DNA from: Chelonoidis abingdonii
Taxonomy: Eukaryota > Chordata > Testudines > Testudinidae
Length of the DNA: 64,000 nt
Reading direction: 5' to 3'
Assembly (NCBI RefSeq): GCF_003597395.2
Contig: NC_133782.1
Coordinates: 10,111,135-10,175,134 of the forward strand
Shown here piece by piece: positions 1-12,016 of this stretch. Below the pieces are notes generated by a model. That model made no database searches, was not told where the DNA came from, and saw only the letters and a program-made list of their open reading frames with translations. The translations under genes were made by a program, and so were the position numbers. Every line of letters begins with the position of its first letter. Positions within the stretch are counted from its first letter, which is position 1.

Positions 1-3000
1 CTCCAAGGACAGTAGGGGAGTGATTAAGAACTGGTTCAGAGGCAAGCAATAGCGCCCTGAACCTACCCCAGAGAAGAGAAAGCGCGAGACCCAGCAGAAC
101 AGTACCGGCAATTTGCCACAGTATCAATGGTAACAATGCTGAGCCCATAGAATATATATTTAGAGAGACTGACAGAGAATACTTCACCCCAAAGAAGGAG
201 AGTGTGGGAGGAGTAGGGAATTAAGATTTTGTTTGCTTTAGATTGTAATAACATCGTCAATGCCTCATGACTCTCTGATTGCCTTTTGTGACCCCCCCAC
301 CCCCAGTTGACAAACATTGGATTAGGCAGATAGACGGAACCTCCTGAGTTGCTATGTTTCATTTATGGATATCCCATGAAGATCAGCAGGAATATATCCA
401 AAGCCCAGTCCTGCATCCCCTCCTGCTTCAGCATATAGAACAACCTCCAACAGACAGGGCAAAGAAAAAACTTACATTAGAATGAGGTGATTTCATAATT
501 GCCCACTTCAGGGTTTTTTCACACTTCTCTGAAGTATTTGGCACTGCCTAGTTTCTGGTCTATGCAAATGCAATGCAATCTGACGTGGTAATTCCTATGT
601 TCCTTGTGTACCCAAAATTCCCACTGACTCAAGTGGGAGATCCAGGAGTGTAAGAAATGCAGGATCAACTAAGGTCACAGTGGGATTCACAATAATGGCT
701 TGGGTTTAACATCTGCTTGTAAGTGTTTTTCATTCAGCATTGACAGCTGATCAGTTCTCCCCCCCAAATAATCAAGGTCTAGTTGTATGTGGGAGTCATG
801 CTGACTATTTGTGGTCTCAGAAAAGCACAGTCAATTGGTTCCTGAAAACTCTGATAGGATGACAAGTTCTAGAATCTTGCATACAGATACAGAGCAGTTC
901 TTCTGACTCATTCTGGCAATTCTGACCTCCCAGCTGAGCCGGATAAAAGGAAGCAAGTTTCTAACAGAGCTGGTCAAAATATTTTTGATAGAACAAATTC
1001 TGCAAATAATTTCACATACCAAAAATAATTGCTGATTTTCCCTAAACATTTTTCAAAGTTCTCCCTTTAATGCAAGGTCTATCATTCTTCAATGTGTTTT
1101 TTCTATACAGCAAGAGGAAGGCTGGTAAAGGGTGTGACAGTAGGCCTTGCTTACCAAGCTGTAGAAACAGTATGCTCAGGAGGAAGTTCTGATTAAAGTT
1201 CATGGTGGTTTTTCAGTTAACAGTAAAGGAAGACCGTAGGAAGGGAGAGTATGTTTAGGATATATTCGTTCAGGTTGTTTGTGCTGTATTGAGAGCAGGG
1301 TGAGGGCATGTCTATGCACATCCTCCCTAAATGAGTTAAAAAGCATTTTGATCAATTTCCAAATCCCTGATAATTTGAAGAATTCCTTTCTATTGTCCAT
1401 GATCCTTCTGGACATAGATTTTTCATTGACAGCTGTATCTTCCCTTATCAATTGACTGCATTTCCTAACTGCTAATTTGCATTCAGTGCTACCAGGCTTT
1501 CCTCTTTTTCCATTTTTTATATACTGGATTATTATGATGATGATTATTTATTGCTGCGTCCACCACCCCGCTTTACAAGGATGGGTTTTTCTCCAAAGCA
1601 ACCTTCTTTAATGACTGCAAAATTATGAGTTTTGAGGGTAACTAATAAAGCATTCATAAAGAATTTCCAATTATCATCCCCTTTTCTATGTTTAAATATT
1701 TTAATTAGGACGACTGGTTATTTGTCCTCTCCAGGGAGGCTTGTTGTTCACATGTAGAAGCTTTAAGATAAGGACACTGGGATTTTTTTTGTGTCAATAT
1801 TTTATGTGAGGGTGTTTTCTTACAAGCCATGTGGATTTGTTTTATAGGACTTTTATAGAGCAATTACTATTGTGTGGGGCTTTCATTGGGCAATTAAGAC
1901 AAATGTTCTGCCAATTTGTTAATTACCAGACCACTGAAAAGATCAAACAAAACAGAGCACTCCATCTTGAAAGTAACTGAAGGATCACTTAAACTGGAGC
2001 ACCCTGAATTGGAAAATGTAAGCCACTAACAGATTGAATGTCTGCTATCTATATTATTTCCTCCTTCTGACACAAGACAGGTCAGGATGAAGAGATTGGA
2101 GGTGTTTCCCTACATCCAAATACAGTCCGTTCTTCAGAAAAAAGCTACCTTTCAGCTAAAGTTAAGGCAGTTAGTACTGAACAATTCAGTGTTGAAAGAT
2201 GTAATTTCTGTGTGCCTGGGTCACTCACGGAAAGACACTAGGGATATGGATGGACCATTCCTCCACCAGGTTCAGATCCATCCCAAAGTTTGTGCCTGAA
2301 AATTATTATTCTGTCTGTTCAAGGAGTTATTGGATCCAGTTTTTAGGCCTACCTCACTGGCTCCCTGGATGGTCATCTCAGCACACAACCCAAAAGACTA
2401 AATGCTGTGAAACTGAATGAGTTCTTCCCCCGCCCTATTACCTTCAGTGGTCCCTCCAGTTTGATTCATACAGTGATAGGCAGGGTGGAATCTTAAGCAG
2501 CTGTTCCCCATTAAGCACCAGGTTTTTTTGCAGGGAAGGAGGGGGGAATGTGTAATGTTTAACAATACTCTTCACCCCCCCACCACCCGATTCATAGCCA
2601 GACTGTCCCTGGGGCCTGAGAGGGTGTCCATGGAAGGGGACAGTGCTACATACCAGAGACAATCCTGCTTCTCTATGACCCTGTGCTGTGCTCCATTGAG
2701 CAAGTGAGGCTAGAGACGATCATAATAGTTTCATTGACTTCATTGACCTATCTGTTAAATACCATGTCCTCAGCTCTAAAAACTCAGGCGTCTCACTTTC
2801 AGCCCCCAGAATTAGTGGACACTTCTTTGAAAATGTCAGTCTTAACCACTGTGGCCTTGATTTTTTTCAAAATTAGTCAAGTACTACTGTAAGCCTACTG
2901 CACGAGCAATGCCACAATTATCCATGCACAAATGAATGACTGGTTAGAACACAACTGGCCATTACTGTGATTTCATGAGCCGGTTATGCAGGCAAAATTG

Positions 3001-3027
3001 CTCAGGCTGAAAATCAGCCCTATTGTG
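1..3027. other. Unique sequence, no gene seen
   Basis: No recognisable exon, RNA gene or transposon was found on either strand. All open frames are under 100 codons and resemble no protein family I know. The only notable composition is short C-runs near 289-303 and 2574-2588. An unrecognised ancient repeat or a small non-coding exon cannot be excluded by eye. Confidence 0.5.
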
Positions 3028-3125
3028 TCTCACTTTACCCATAGGTGAACTGGTGATAACCAAATCTACCTGCCTCAGAGAGGGCTGTGGGGATTTAGTG
3101 GCTATTCTTTAGGCAGCCCTTGAAT
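3028..3125 (+). repeat. MIR-like SINE fragment
   Basis: The stretch follows the 3' half of the MIR core in order: a pyrimidine-rich 'ctcactttaccc' block, 'gataaccaaatctacctgcctca', and 'ggctgtggggattta'. MIRs are ancient tRNA-derived SINEs shared by amniotes and are inactive here. Divergence is high, so the limits are approximate. Confidence 0.5.
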
Positions 3126-3255
3126 ATAGAAGTCCAGATCCTCCTTGGTTGGTGTAAATCTGCATGGCTCCCTTGATTTCAATGAAGTTACTGAGGTATC
3201 TGTCTTAGACACTATAACTCCCATCACCAGGGTATTTGAGGACCTCTCAATCTTT

Positions 3256-3430
3256 AATGTATTTGCCATCATAATGCCCCTGTGTTGTTACTTTGCAGAG
3301 GGGGAACTGAGGCAAAAAGACTGACTTGCACAAGGTCACAGGAGAAGTCTGTGGTGGGGAAGGAAATTGAATCCAGGACTCCACAGGCTAGCATCCTATT
3401 CACTGGATTGTCCTTGTTCTGCATCATCTC
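3256..3430 (-). repeat. MIR-like SINE fragment
   Basis: Reading the plus strand gives the reverse complement of the MIR core: 'ggggaactgaggcaaaaaga', then 'ttgcacaaggtcaca', then 'gaattgaatccaggactcc'. The element is therefore on the minus strand. It lies 130 bases from another MIR fragment in the opposite orientation, so these are two separate old insertions. Confidence 0.6.
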
Positions 3431-4383
3431 GGCATCTGGCCAATGAAGCACCACGAATTATGATGGTCATGATTACTACCTCAGTATTGAAGTTTGTCAA
3501 GAAGATGGCATTAAATCTCAGGTCCCAGATAGGAGACCTGGGGAGAAGGCATTACTTTGTGAGTGATAATCCCTTGCAAGCTTTTTTCTCTACCCTCTTG
3601 CTTTTTTTCCTTACTCCTCATTAGCTGCATTAGGCGTCCTAATCCCCATTATGGAAATAAGGTGATGAGCTAGATGACACACCCCCTAAGCAGCATTTTC
3701 TCTGGAGATTTTAAAAAGGGGGATGACACAAACTTAAAATCCATTGCCAGCCAATCAGAGTAAAAACATGAACCAGCAGTGGCCAAAGCCATATTATAAT
3801 AAGGGAATTAGTGCTGAAACCATGGTGTTCCAAAAATCCGTTTTCAAGCTTCAAGGATAATTTTTCTCTGACTCCCACTTTGCAAGGCTTGTTTGCCTGA
3901 TAAGAGTAAGAAAATTCACTCCTGTGCTGCATAATAGAGTGCCAAAATATTCAACACTTCCAAAAAGATTACTTCAGCATGGAAATCATCTGTCAAATGT
4001 CATAATATCTATTTTACAGGGATGAACAAATTTGCCAATCTTCCAGTAGAATATGATAATGGTGATGAATGCATTGACAGGATAGCATGCATTCCAGCAG
4101 CAAGCCATATTACAGAGAGGGATTCCCTTTGCAAAACAAAGAAGACAATCACAATCAACCCTGTAGACTAAATTCCTGAGTTGATGTAGCTACAGAGAAG
4201 TCTTAATATACCTCTGTCAAACATCTTTGGCCAGTTAATGGTAAACCCTGTGGCACACAGCCTCACTTACACTCCACCTGTTTCCTTTTCTGTTGTGCGT
4301 CAAGACTAATTATTAAAGCCTCTTTCAAGTTAAGGCTTTGACCTTTGTGATTCCTGAAGTCAGGATTTCTTAACAGGCGTCCC
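3431..4383. other. Unique sequence, no gene seen
   Basis: No coding potential, repeat family or RNA gene was recognised. Short open frames occur on both strands but lack any known motif. Confidence 0.5.
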
Positions 4384-4738
4384 TACTTGAGATTGTTACA
4401 ATTTTTCCAGTGGAACATATTCCATTGGAAAATGTCCAGTGCTTCAATTTCAGCAATGTTATTTAAGGGGGGAAAAAGTCAAAATGAAGAGTTCCATTTT
4501 GATCTTAGCAGAATGAAACATTTTGGTTGGATGTTTCTAAATGACTTTTTTATTTTGAAATCGATCAGATATTATATTATCAAATATAACATAGTAAATA
4601 ATAAAAGTCAAAATCAAAACAAAATATTTTTTAAAACTTGTTTTACAGGAAAATTTCAAAATTCTTTGGTTTTGTTCCGTTTTGGGATGAAAACAAATTT
4701 CAAAATAGCAGAATTTCCCATGAACTGGCAATTATGGC
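4384..4738. mobile_element. A/T-rich non-autonomous DNA transposon remnant, probable hAT
   Basis: The left part holds 'ttttccagtggaac' and 'ccattggaaaatgtcc', and the right end holds 'gaatttcccatgaactgg'. Together they resemble the ends of amniote A/T-rich hAT elements whose ends read like 'GGAAAATTTCCCATGGAAC'. The interior has no transposase frame. It resembles the better-defined copy at 30473-30880 in composition and in its GAAAATTT words. I could not fix a target duplication. Confidence 0.4.
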
Positions 4739-6317
4739 CCTGCACTTCTCTAGTGTCTCATCTCCCACCCCCATTAGTCCCTGTTAGTGTTAGGATCTCT
4801 GGTTCCTCTCCACCCCCCAACCCACAGACAGACAGACCAAGTTAACAATATGAGTGTGAAAGCTGAGCTGGGCTGTGATTCTTTGGGGGTTCCCCAACCA
4901 GTAAGGGGTTTATCACTACCTGCCCTGTGACCTTGGATGCCTCAGTGCTGTGGCAGCTTTGGTTCAGAGCCCTGACACCAGCAGCATGCCCCTAGCACAA
5001 AGATGTTACCTGGGCTTCCACCACCCTAGCTAGTCCTTGTAGGGTGATCCCAACAACTCTTTCAGTCCCAAGTCTCCCCAGTACCATCTCCCCTGCAGTA
5101 CTGAGTCCCTCTCCCTGGACACTCACAGAGACTTGGGCAAAAAGCAGCAGTTTCCAATTGCAGGCAGTTTCTTTGGATTGAAGGTAGATGGGTTTTGCTG
5201 TCACTGAACACAAAGCTTGAGTTCAAACTAGCCACAGGCCGACCTGAATATGTTGGGATCTCGATGCCAGGAAACCTGGGGGACTAAGTTAAGAATCATG
5301 CCTCACTGAGTTGCAGTTCCTTCCCTGGACTTGGGGGCAGCACAGCTACGCACCAACCTGTACTCAGGGCTCCAGTTCAAGTCTCACCCTCAAACTTGAT
5401 TTCTGGCAAGTGAAACAAAATTATAGAGATTTCACAAAGCCAAATGTTCTGTGTCACCTTCTCAAAGTGGGCTATGGACTTTGATGTATAGGGATACATT
5501 GGGGTGGGATTTTGACATATAATGAAAGATTTGATTCTATTGCAGACTTACATGGATGGATGAATTTAATTCCAAGCATGGGGAGCAGGAATCTGTTTAT
5601 GTTTTGAGGCTGTACACCTCCCAAGCACATTTGCCATTTAAGATCTTAAAAGTGCTAAATGAAAAGGAAAAAATAATTGACTGTTATTGCCATAACAGTG
5701 GTCTCCAAACATGGCCACCACCTAGAAATTTTCGTAGTGTATCTTATATTATTAGGTTTTGCTTTTGATCCATAATTTATTCAGTTTAGTGGGAGCTAAT
5801 CATTAATTCACAGGAAAATAAAAGACCCTTTAGATAAGAAACAGCATAAGAAGGAACCCTCCCCCGCTTTGCTTTATATTTAGTAAGTCAAACTGATATT
5901 TGTCACATAACTTATTGACTGAATTTCAGAAATATATACAAATATTAATTATTTTTAGTGAATCATTTTTCTTTGCTTATCCTCACACGTCTAACATGAA
6001 AAATCTCACATGCTGCTTGTTGTAAAAAATGGGGCTAAAGCTGAGTGAAATGCAATAACACCCTCCCAAACAACATGACGTGTGCTTCAGTTCATGCAAC
6101 CTTACAGTGAAACTGTCATTTTGGCTAAGTTTTCTCAGGGTTCATTCAAATTAAAAGTCAAAGGGAGAGATTGTGACTTTAGGCACAGCCCTGAATGAGG
6201 AATAAACTGCACCACTCCGAGATAGCCCCTGGAAGGTATTGTAACCCAAATACACTCCTTTGAGATATAATTTTCTCCGCTACTTCTCCCTTGCTTCAGA
6301 GAGCTAGTAATTTTGTG
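4739..6317. other. Unclassified sequence; first 700 bp is GC-richer
   Basis: From 4739 to about 5450 the sequence is richer in C and G than its surroundings and reads like a transposon or LTR fragment, but I could not match it to a family or find paired ends. The remainder to 6317 is A/T-rich and shows no gene or repeat that I recognise. Confidence 0.35.
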
Positions 6318-6351
6318 TTTATACCTGCAACAAATTTATACCTGCAACAAA
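6318..6351. repeat. 17-bp tandem duplication
   Basis: The word 'tttatacctgcaacaaa' occurs twice in perfect head-to-tail order. It is too short to be a minisatellite and is probably a recent slippage duplication. Confidence 0.9.
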
Positions 6352-6481
6352 TTACCAAAACCCTCAGCCATTTCAGCTCCATTTCCCCTCCCTCACCTTC
6401 TCCTTCATATACACACAGTTACTCCTGGGGAGAGACCAGACAGCACTCATGTACCACTCACTTATTCCAGAGCATCTGGAC

Positions 6482-6644
6482 CAATGGTGGGCAACCTGCG
6501 GCCCGCGCGCTGCACATGGCCCCTCAGGGTAATCTGCTGGTGGGCTGCCAGACTGTTTCTTTACATTTGCACAGCCGCTCGCAGCTCCCAGTGGCCGCAA
6601 TTCGCTGTTCCCAGCCCATGGGAGCTGCAGAAAGCCCACCACTG
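6482..6644. mobile_element. hAT-type MITE with 8-bp target duplication
   Basis: The element begins 'caatggtgggcaacc' and ends 'gcccaccactg', which are short inverted ends. It is flanked by 'atctggac' (6474-6481) and 'atctagac' (6645-6652), a 7/8 match to an 8-bp target duplication. An A at position 2 and G at position 5 of the end fit hAT terminal repeats. The GC-rich 163-bp body has no transposase, so it must have moved in trans. Confidence 0.85.
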
Positions 6645-6654
6645 ATCTAGACCC

Positions 6655-6850
6655 AGGATCTGGATATTATTATTATATATTTATATTGCAGTAGCACCTA
6701 GAGGGCCAGGCCCCATTGTGCTAGGCACTGTCCTAAAATATAACAAAAAGAGAGCCCTTGCCTGGAAGGAACAACCATCTAAGACAATAGGCAACAAGGA
6801 GAGTACAAAGAACCAATGAAACGAGGTTGATCACCATGATAACCAGTGGT
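6655..6850 (-). repeat. L2-like LINE 3' end
   Basis: Read on the minus strand, the sequence ends '...gcctagcacaatggggcc...' followed by '...taggtgctactgcaatataa' and a tail of ATT units (plus strand 'tattattatatatt'). This is the typical 3' end of an ancient L2/CR1-related LINE family widespread in sauropsids. No coding part remains. Confidence 0.55.
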
Positions 6851-7420
6851 CATAGGGAGGCTGTGTTGAGGTGTGATGGGAGCTGACCAGCAAAACCTAA
6901 AATGAATCCATGAAAAGTGCAGCTGGGAAAATGGATTTGCAGAACGCCCTGTGAACTAGAGAGACTTGGTTTGCGTGGTTCGACTCATGGCTGCCTTGTT
7001 TTCTCTGCATACAGCATTAACCAAACAGTACCCAGAGCGGATGAGACAACTTTCCCAATGAGGGAGATGGTTTAACTAAGAGCTTGATATACACATTGAC
7101 ATGTGCAGAGCAAGCCTTTTTATTGCATATTTATAAACAGCAGAAGTATATGTTGCAGGAAGGCTATTCATAGTTTGGGGGAAAGAAACATTTCAGGAAT
7201 ATGTTCTCTGTGCAAAAGTCTGCTGACAAAGGATAAATGTGTGGTATGTGCAGTCATAATCGTAAGCATTTAGGTGCTAATTATTTTTGTTACATTTATT
7301 CATCCAGCAGAAGTGATGTGCAAGAGGGGTCTGGTAAACAAGAGTACTTCGATAAATATGATTTAGAAACAGGCAACCCACAAATGCAAAATAGCCATGT
7401 GCTGATAGATAGTCTAGCTG
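6851..7420. other. Unique sequence, no gene seen
   Basis: No repeat, RNA or coding signal was recognised between the L2-like tail and the CR1 element. Confidence 0.5.
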
Positions 7421-7714
7421 TTCATAGAATCATAGAAGATAAGGTTTGGTAGAGATCTGAAGAGGTCATCTAGTCCAACCCCCTGCTCAAAGCAGGACAA
7501 ACCCCAAATAAATCATCCCAGCCAGGGTTTCCCTAGTTAACCCATTCCAGTGCTTCACCACCCTCCTAATGAAATAGTTTTTCCTAATATCCAACCTAGA
7601 CCACTCCAACTACAAACTTGAGACCAGTGCTCCTTGTTCTGTCATCTGCCACCACTGAGAACAGCCAAGCTCCATCCTTTTCGGAACCCTGCTTCAGGTA
7701 GCTGGAGGCTGCTA

Positions 7715-9564
7715 TCAGATCCCCCTTACTCTTCTCTTCTGCAGACTAAATAAACCCACTTCCTTCAGCCTCTCTGCATAAGTCATGTGCCCCAGCCCCC
7801 TAATCATTTTTGTTGCCCTCTGCTGGACTCTCTCCAATTTGTCCACATCCTTTCTGTAGTGGGGGGCCCAAAACTGTACGCAGTACTCCAGATGTGGCCT
7901 CACCAGTGCCAAATAGATGGGAATAATCACTTCCCTCGATCTGCTGACAATGCTCCTACTAATGCAGCCCAATATGCCATTAGCCTTCTTGGCAGCAAGG
8001 GCACACTGTTGACTCATATCCAGCTTCTTGTCCACTGTAATCCCAGGTCCTTTTTGGCAGAACTGCCACTTAGCCAGTTGGTCCCCAGCCTGTATGCAGT
8101 GCATGGGATTCTTCCATCCTAAGTGCAGGACTCGCACTTGTCAAACCTCATCAATTATCTTTTAGCCCAGTCCTCCAATTTGTCTAGGTCACATTGACCC
8201 TATCCCTACCCTCCACAGCATATCTACCACTCTTCCCAGTTTAGTGTCATCTGCAACTTGCTGAGGGTGCAATCCAGCCCATCATCCTAGATCAGTGTCT
8301 CCAAACTTTTTTGATCGCACCACCCATCAGTAAAAATTTTGAGTACACACCCCTGCTGTGCCACCCCAAGCAAAAAAAAAAAAAAAGAAAAGCCTCTTGG
8401 ACTCCTGCCTGAACTGCCGAAGCAAAAAAAAGAAAAAAAAAGGCTGCTCAGACTCCCGGACTCCCGCTCACTTTGGAGACCACTGATCTAGATCATTAAT
8501 AAAGATGTTGAACAAAACTGGCCCCAAGACGGACCTCTGGGGCACTATACTTGATACCGGCTGCCAACTAGATATTGAGCTGTTGATCACTACCCATTGA
8601 GCCTGACGATCTAGCCAGCTTTCTATCCACCTTATCGTCCATTCATCCAATCCATACTTTTTTAACTTGCTGGCAAGAATACTGTGGGAGACCGTTATCA
8701 AAAGCTTTGCTAAAGTCAAGATATATCACATCCACTACTTTCCCCATATCCACAGAGCCAGTTATCTCATCATAGAAGGCAATCAGGTTGGTCAGGCATG
8801 ACTTGCACTTGGTGAATCCTCTCCTCCAAGTGCTTCAAAATTGATTCCTTCAGGATCTGCTCCATGATTTTTCCAGGGACTGAGGTGAGGCTGACCAAGT
8901 CTCTAGTTCTCCAGATTCTCCTTCTTCCCCTTTTTAAAGATGGACACTATATTTGCCTTTTTCCAATCATCTGGGACATCCCCGATTGCCACAAGTTATC
9001 AGAGATAATGGTCAATGGCTCTGCAATCACATCAGCCAACTCCTTTATCACCCTTGGCTGCAGCGCTTCCAGCCCCATGGACTTGTGCTCATCCAGCTTT
9101 TTTAAATAGTCAATAACCTGTTCTTTCACCACTGAGGGGTGCTCACCTCCTCCCCATACGTGCTGCCCAGTGCAGCAGTCTGGGAGCTGCCCTTGTCTGT
9201 GAAGACTGAGGCAAAAAAATCATTTTTTTCCACATCATCTGTCACTAGGTTGCCTCCCCGATTAAGTAAGGGCTCCACACTTTCCCTGACCAGATTTCAT
9301 ACCTGTAGAAACCTTTCTTCTTACCCTTCACATCCTTTGCTAGCTGCACTCAAATTATGGGTTGGCCTTCCTGATTACACCCCTCCATGCTTGAGCAATA
9401 TTTGTATACTCCTCCCTAGTCATCTGTCCAAGTTTCCACCTCTTGTAAGCTTCCGTTTTGTGTTTAAGATCACAGAAGATTTCTCTGTCAAGCCAAGCTG
9501 GTCATCTGCCATATTTGCTATTCTTTCTTCACATGGGGATGGTTTGTTCCTGCACCCTCAATAA
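7715..9564 (-). pseudogene. CR1 ORF2 reverse transcriptase remnant
   Basis: Minus-strand fragments line up in CR1 order. 9132-8947 gives the pre-finger region (DYLKKLDEHKSMG, PRVIKELADVI). 8719-8498 gives the palm and thumb ([34 protein letters not shown]). The catalytic FADD box falls near 8246-8258 but has lost one base, so only ADDTKLG is legible across the frameshift. 8137-7715 gives the C-terminus (LDMSQQCALAAKKANGILG, LVRPHLEYCVQFWAP). The upstream linker continues to about 9560 without a clean frame. Frameshifts and stops show it is dead. Confidence 0.9.
8293..8485. mobile_element. hAT-type MITE inserted in CR1
   Basis: The element starts 'cagtgtctccaaac' and ends 'tttggagaccactg', which are inverted ends. 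The right flank is 'atctagat' (8486-8493); the left flank 'tcctagat' (8285-8292) is a diverged copy. The surrounding CR1 reads through once the insert and one duplicate are removed. It contains two A-rich blocks (about 8379-8395 and 8425-8440). Confidence 0.8.
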
Positions 9565-9590
9565 GGCTTCTTTAAAACACAGCCTTTGTG

Positions 9591-10191
9591 TCTGTGGCTG
9601 GTGCAAAAGCCTGGGTTTCTATTTTTTTCTGTTTTGAGCTTCATCAGGGAAAAAAGGTATAATCTTTAGTTTAGCACTTGGTGGCTATTCTTTGCAACAA
9701 AAGTTAATAAATGAGGCATTTTATTCCTGATCTCTTAGTGGTGACATGGATCCCCAGGGAATTTAAATAAATAAATAAGCACTGAATGGCAGCTTTACCG
9801 AGTAATCTAATTATAAAAACTACTTCTGAAGCTTTATCCTTTTTAGCTTAAACAGTTAATTCATGACCATCAAAGCTTTTTCTGAGATAGATTTCATCTC
9901 AGCGCACCATTTCATGCTTCATTATCCTACAGTGGTGGGGACTTTTGGGTAGTCATTACTCACTATTTTTTTAAGAAATGCAAATACGTTAATTGATCCA
10001 ATTATTTCTTATCTCTAGAAACATACTTTCAAAGAGTTTACAAATCAAATACATCAATAATTTGTCTGGATTGTTTTGCACTGTGTTGCGTCTGCTCACA
10101 AATTTAAATTGAAAACTCGGCATGTTTGTTCTTTGCCTGTTTGTGCAGTCTAACCATTGTGAAGAACTCTAAGATTCTGGGGGCAACATGG
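9591..10191. other. Unique A/T-rich sequence
   Basis: No gene, RNA or repeat family was recognised. Confidence 0.5.
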
Positions 10192-10315
10192 GCCAGATTC
10201 TGACACACTTAGGCACATCAGCTTTACTCTGCAAGTTGCTCCCTTGATTTTAATGAGACTTCTCACAGAATAAGATACTAGTCTCAGTGAGTAAAGGTGG
10301 CAGAATCTAGCCTTA
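10192..10315. repeat. Short palindromic MITE
   Basis: The ends are inverted copies: 'ggccagattctgacac' on the left and 'ggcagaatctagcc' on the right. Its centre includes 'ttgattttaatgagac', a variant of a core shared by several other short palindromes in this window (25340, 33948, 40411). It has no coding capacity. Confidence 0.55.
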
Positions 10316-11786
10316 CATACATAAGACATACCACAATAACAATGTTAACATAAATTGGCTAGTCTGTATGTGTACCTCTGCCTTCTACTGGATGGAATCA
10401 GAATTACAAGAGTACATCAAATCCCTATAATGCTAAAGGTGATTTTTCTTTCAAGCAGGGATTGTGCTTTGGGTACAGGAGGATCTGAGTTCTTGTTCTA
10501 TCAGCCACAGGAGGCTGGAGTAGAAATACTGGATCAGCCCATCCTCGGCCCCCCCAGGCTGCATCTCCTCCCTAGCTTCCCTATTTTTCTGTTGCTCTGG
10601 GCCCCCATATAGACCTCTCCAGGAGCAACCTGAAGTCCTGGGTGACGTTCCACGTGAAAACCATCTCCAAATGTCAATGTAAATAGGCCCAAACATTTTA
10701 AATGAGAACCAGCCAAATCTGATGCCCAGAATTCCATACTCATAAATCATGCTCATGAGAGATATGTTGCAACATGAAATTCATCCACAAGACCAGTCTT
10801 TTTGTATGATGAATATTCTTAAGCTATGTGCCAATTTCTTTTATTTAATTGACAATTCATATTTGTGGCCCTATTCACATTATGAATGATCAGTTTGCAC
10901 TGTTTTAACCAGCAGCTCCTCAAGATAATATAGTTCAGGATAAAAAATGCCAATGATTGAGGTGAGAAGGAATTTTATTTACCCATCAAACAATTCTTGA
11001 ACTGGAGACCAAATTCAGGCATGATGTTGGGTTTTTGTTCTTCTGGCTAGCTGTGGATGGGAATGTCATAGATTCCTCATCAGAGAGAAGACACTTTGTG
11101 CTATTGGTACCCAGATTCAGATTCAGAGTGCTATAATCAGGAAGGAAACCACTTCTCTTAGCTGTCACGGTGATTGTGGCTGCTGGAGCATATAAATATA
11201 TGGAGGAAAAGAGAGTGCACAATGAAAGAGGTTCTGAGTGTGTTGTGGAGAGCGAGGGTCTCTTTGGCCAAACACCTTTGTCTAGGTAGATAGGATGACA
11301 ATCTGCACTTCCTGGACTGAATACATGTTAAATACATAGCCTTTGCTGTTATTTTCCGTATGCCTGGAACAACTCTTGACTTAGAACTCTGTAAAGAACA
11401 GGCAAAGAGAGACAATTTTGTATTGCTGCTATATACTATTTTTGGGGGATAAGACGCAGGTGAAAATAAATAAGATCCAGGTTCCAATTTATCTCACCCT
11501 CCAGAGTTTGTGGAAAGGGATCAGGTAAAACGTTTTTTCTCGTCACTATTCTGGGCAAACCAGGATAGATTTGGTTTTGTGAAGTCAGAACTGATTGAGG
11601 AGGTTGCACTTGAGTCCCATTATATCCAAACCACCTGTGCTCAGGCAAATTTAAATGAAGGGTTCTGGTTTGGGTTTCTGTATAATCTAAAGCAGAAAAG
11701 ACTAGAATCTTACATTGTACCCTGAGTAAGGGGCAGGATGTACTTGTGCTGCCCAACGAGCAGAGCAGGGATTGAACTGTCACTCA
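10316..11786. other. Unique sequence, no gene seen
   Basis: Open frames of 78-115 codons occur on the minus strand, but they are overlapping, lack motifs and have no splice-consistent context that I could support. No repeat was recognised. Confidence 0.45.
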
Positions 11787-12008
11787 CAGAGGCGGCTCCA
11801 GGCCCCAGCACACCAAGCGCATGCTTGGGGTGGCAAGCTGTGGGGGGCACTCTGCTGGCGCCGCGAGGGCGGCAGGCAGGCTGCCTTTGGCAGCTTGTCT
11901 GCGAAGGGTCCGCTGGTCCCACGGCTTCGGCGGACCCTCCGCTGGCACGTCACAGAAGGCAGCCTGCCTGCTGTGCTTGGGGTGGCAAAATTCCTAGAGC
12001 TGCCCCTG
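11787..12008. mobile_element. GC-rich hAT-type MITE, perfect 8-bp target duplication
   Basis: The 222-bp element starts 'cagaggcggctcc' and ends 'gagctgcccctg'. It is flanked on both sides by exactly 'gtcactca' (11779-11786 and 12009-12016). The body repeats 'gcttggggtggca' near both ends and has an internal palindrome around 'ggtccgctgg'. The open frames inside are chance frames in GC-rich DNA. I recognise this family from turtle genomes. Confidence 0.92.
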
Positions 12009-12016
12009 GTCACTCA

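Larger units (their letters stand above)
7421..9590 (-). mobile_element. CR1 LINE, 5'-truncated, with an inserted hAT MITE
   Basis: CR1 is a non-LTR retrotransposon whose ORF2 encodes an endonuclease and a reverse transcriptase. The 3' end lies at the low-coordinate side, where 'catagaatcatagaa' is the reverse complement of the CR1 octamer tail, followed by the typical 3' UTR (on the plus strand 'catctagtccaaccccctgc'). Going up in coordinate, the minus strand gives the C-terminal region, the reverse transcriptase and the linker before it. The 5' part, including the endonuclease, is absent. The copy is broken by frameshifts, and a 193-bp hAT MITE at 8293-8485 interrupts it. Confidence 0.93.
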
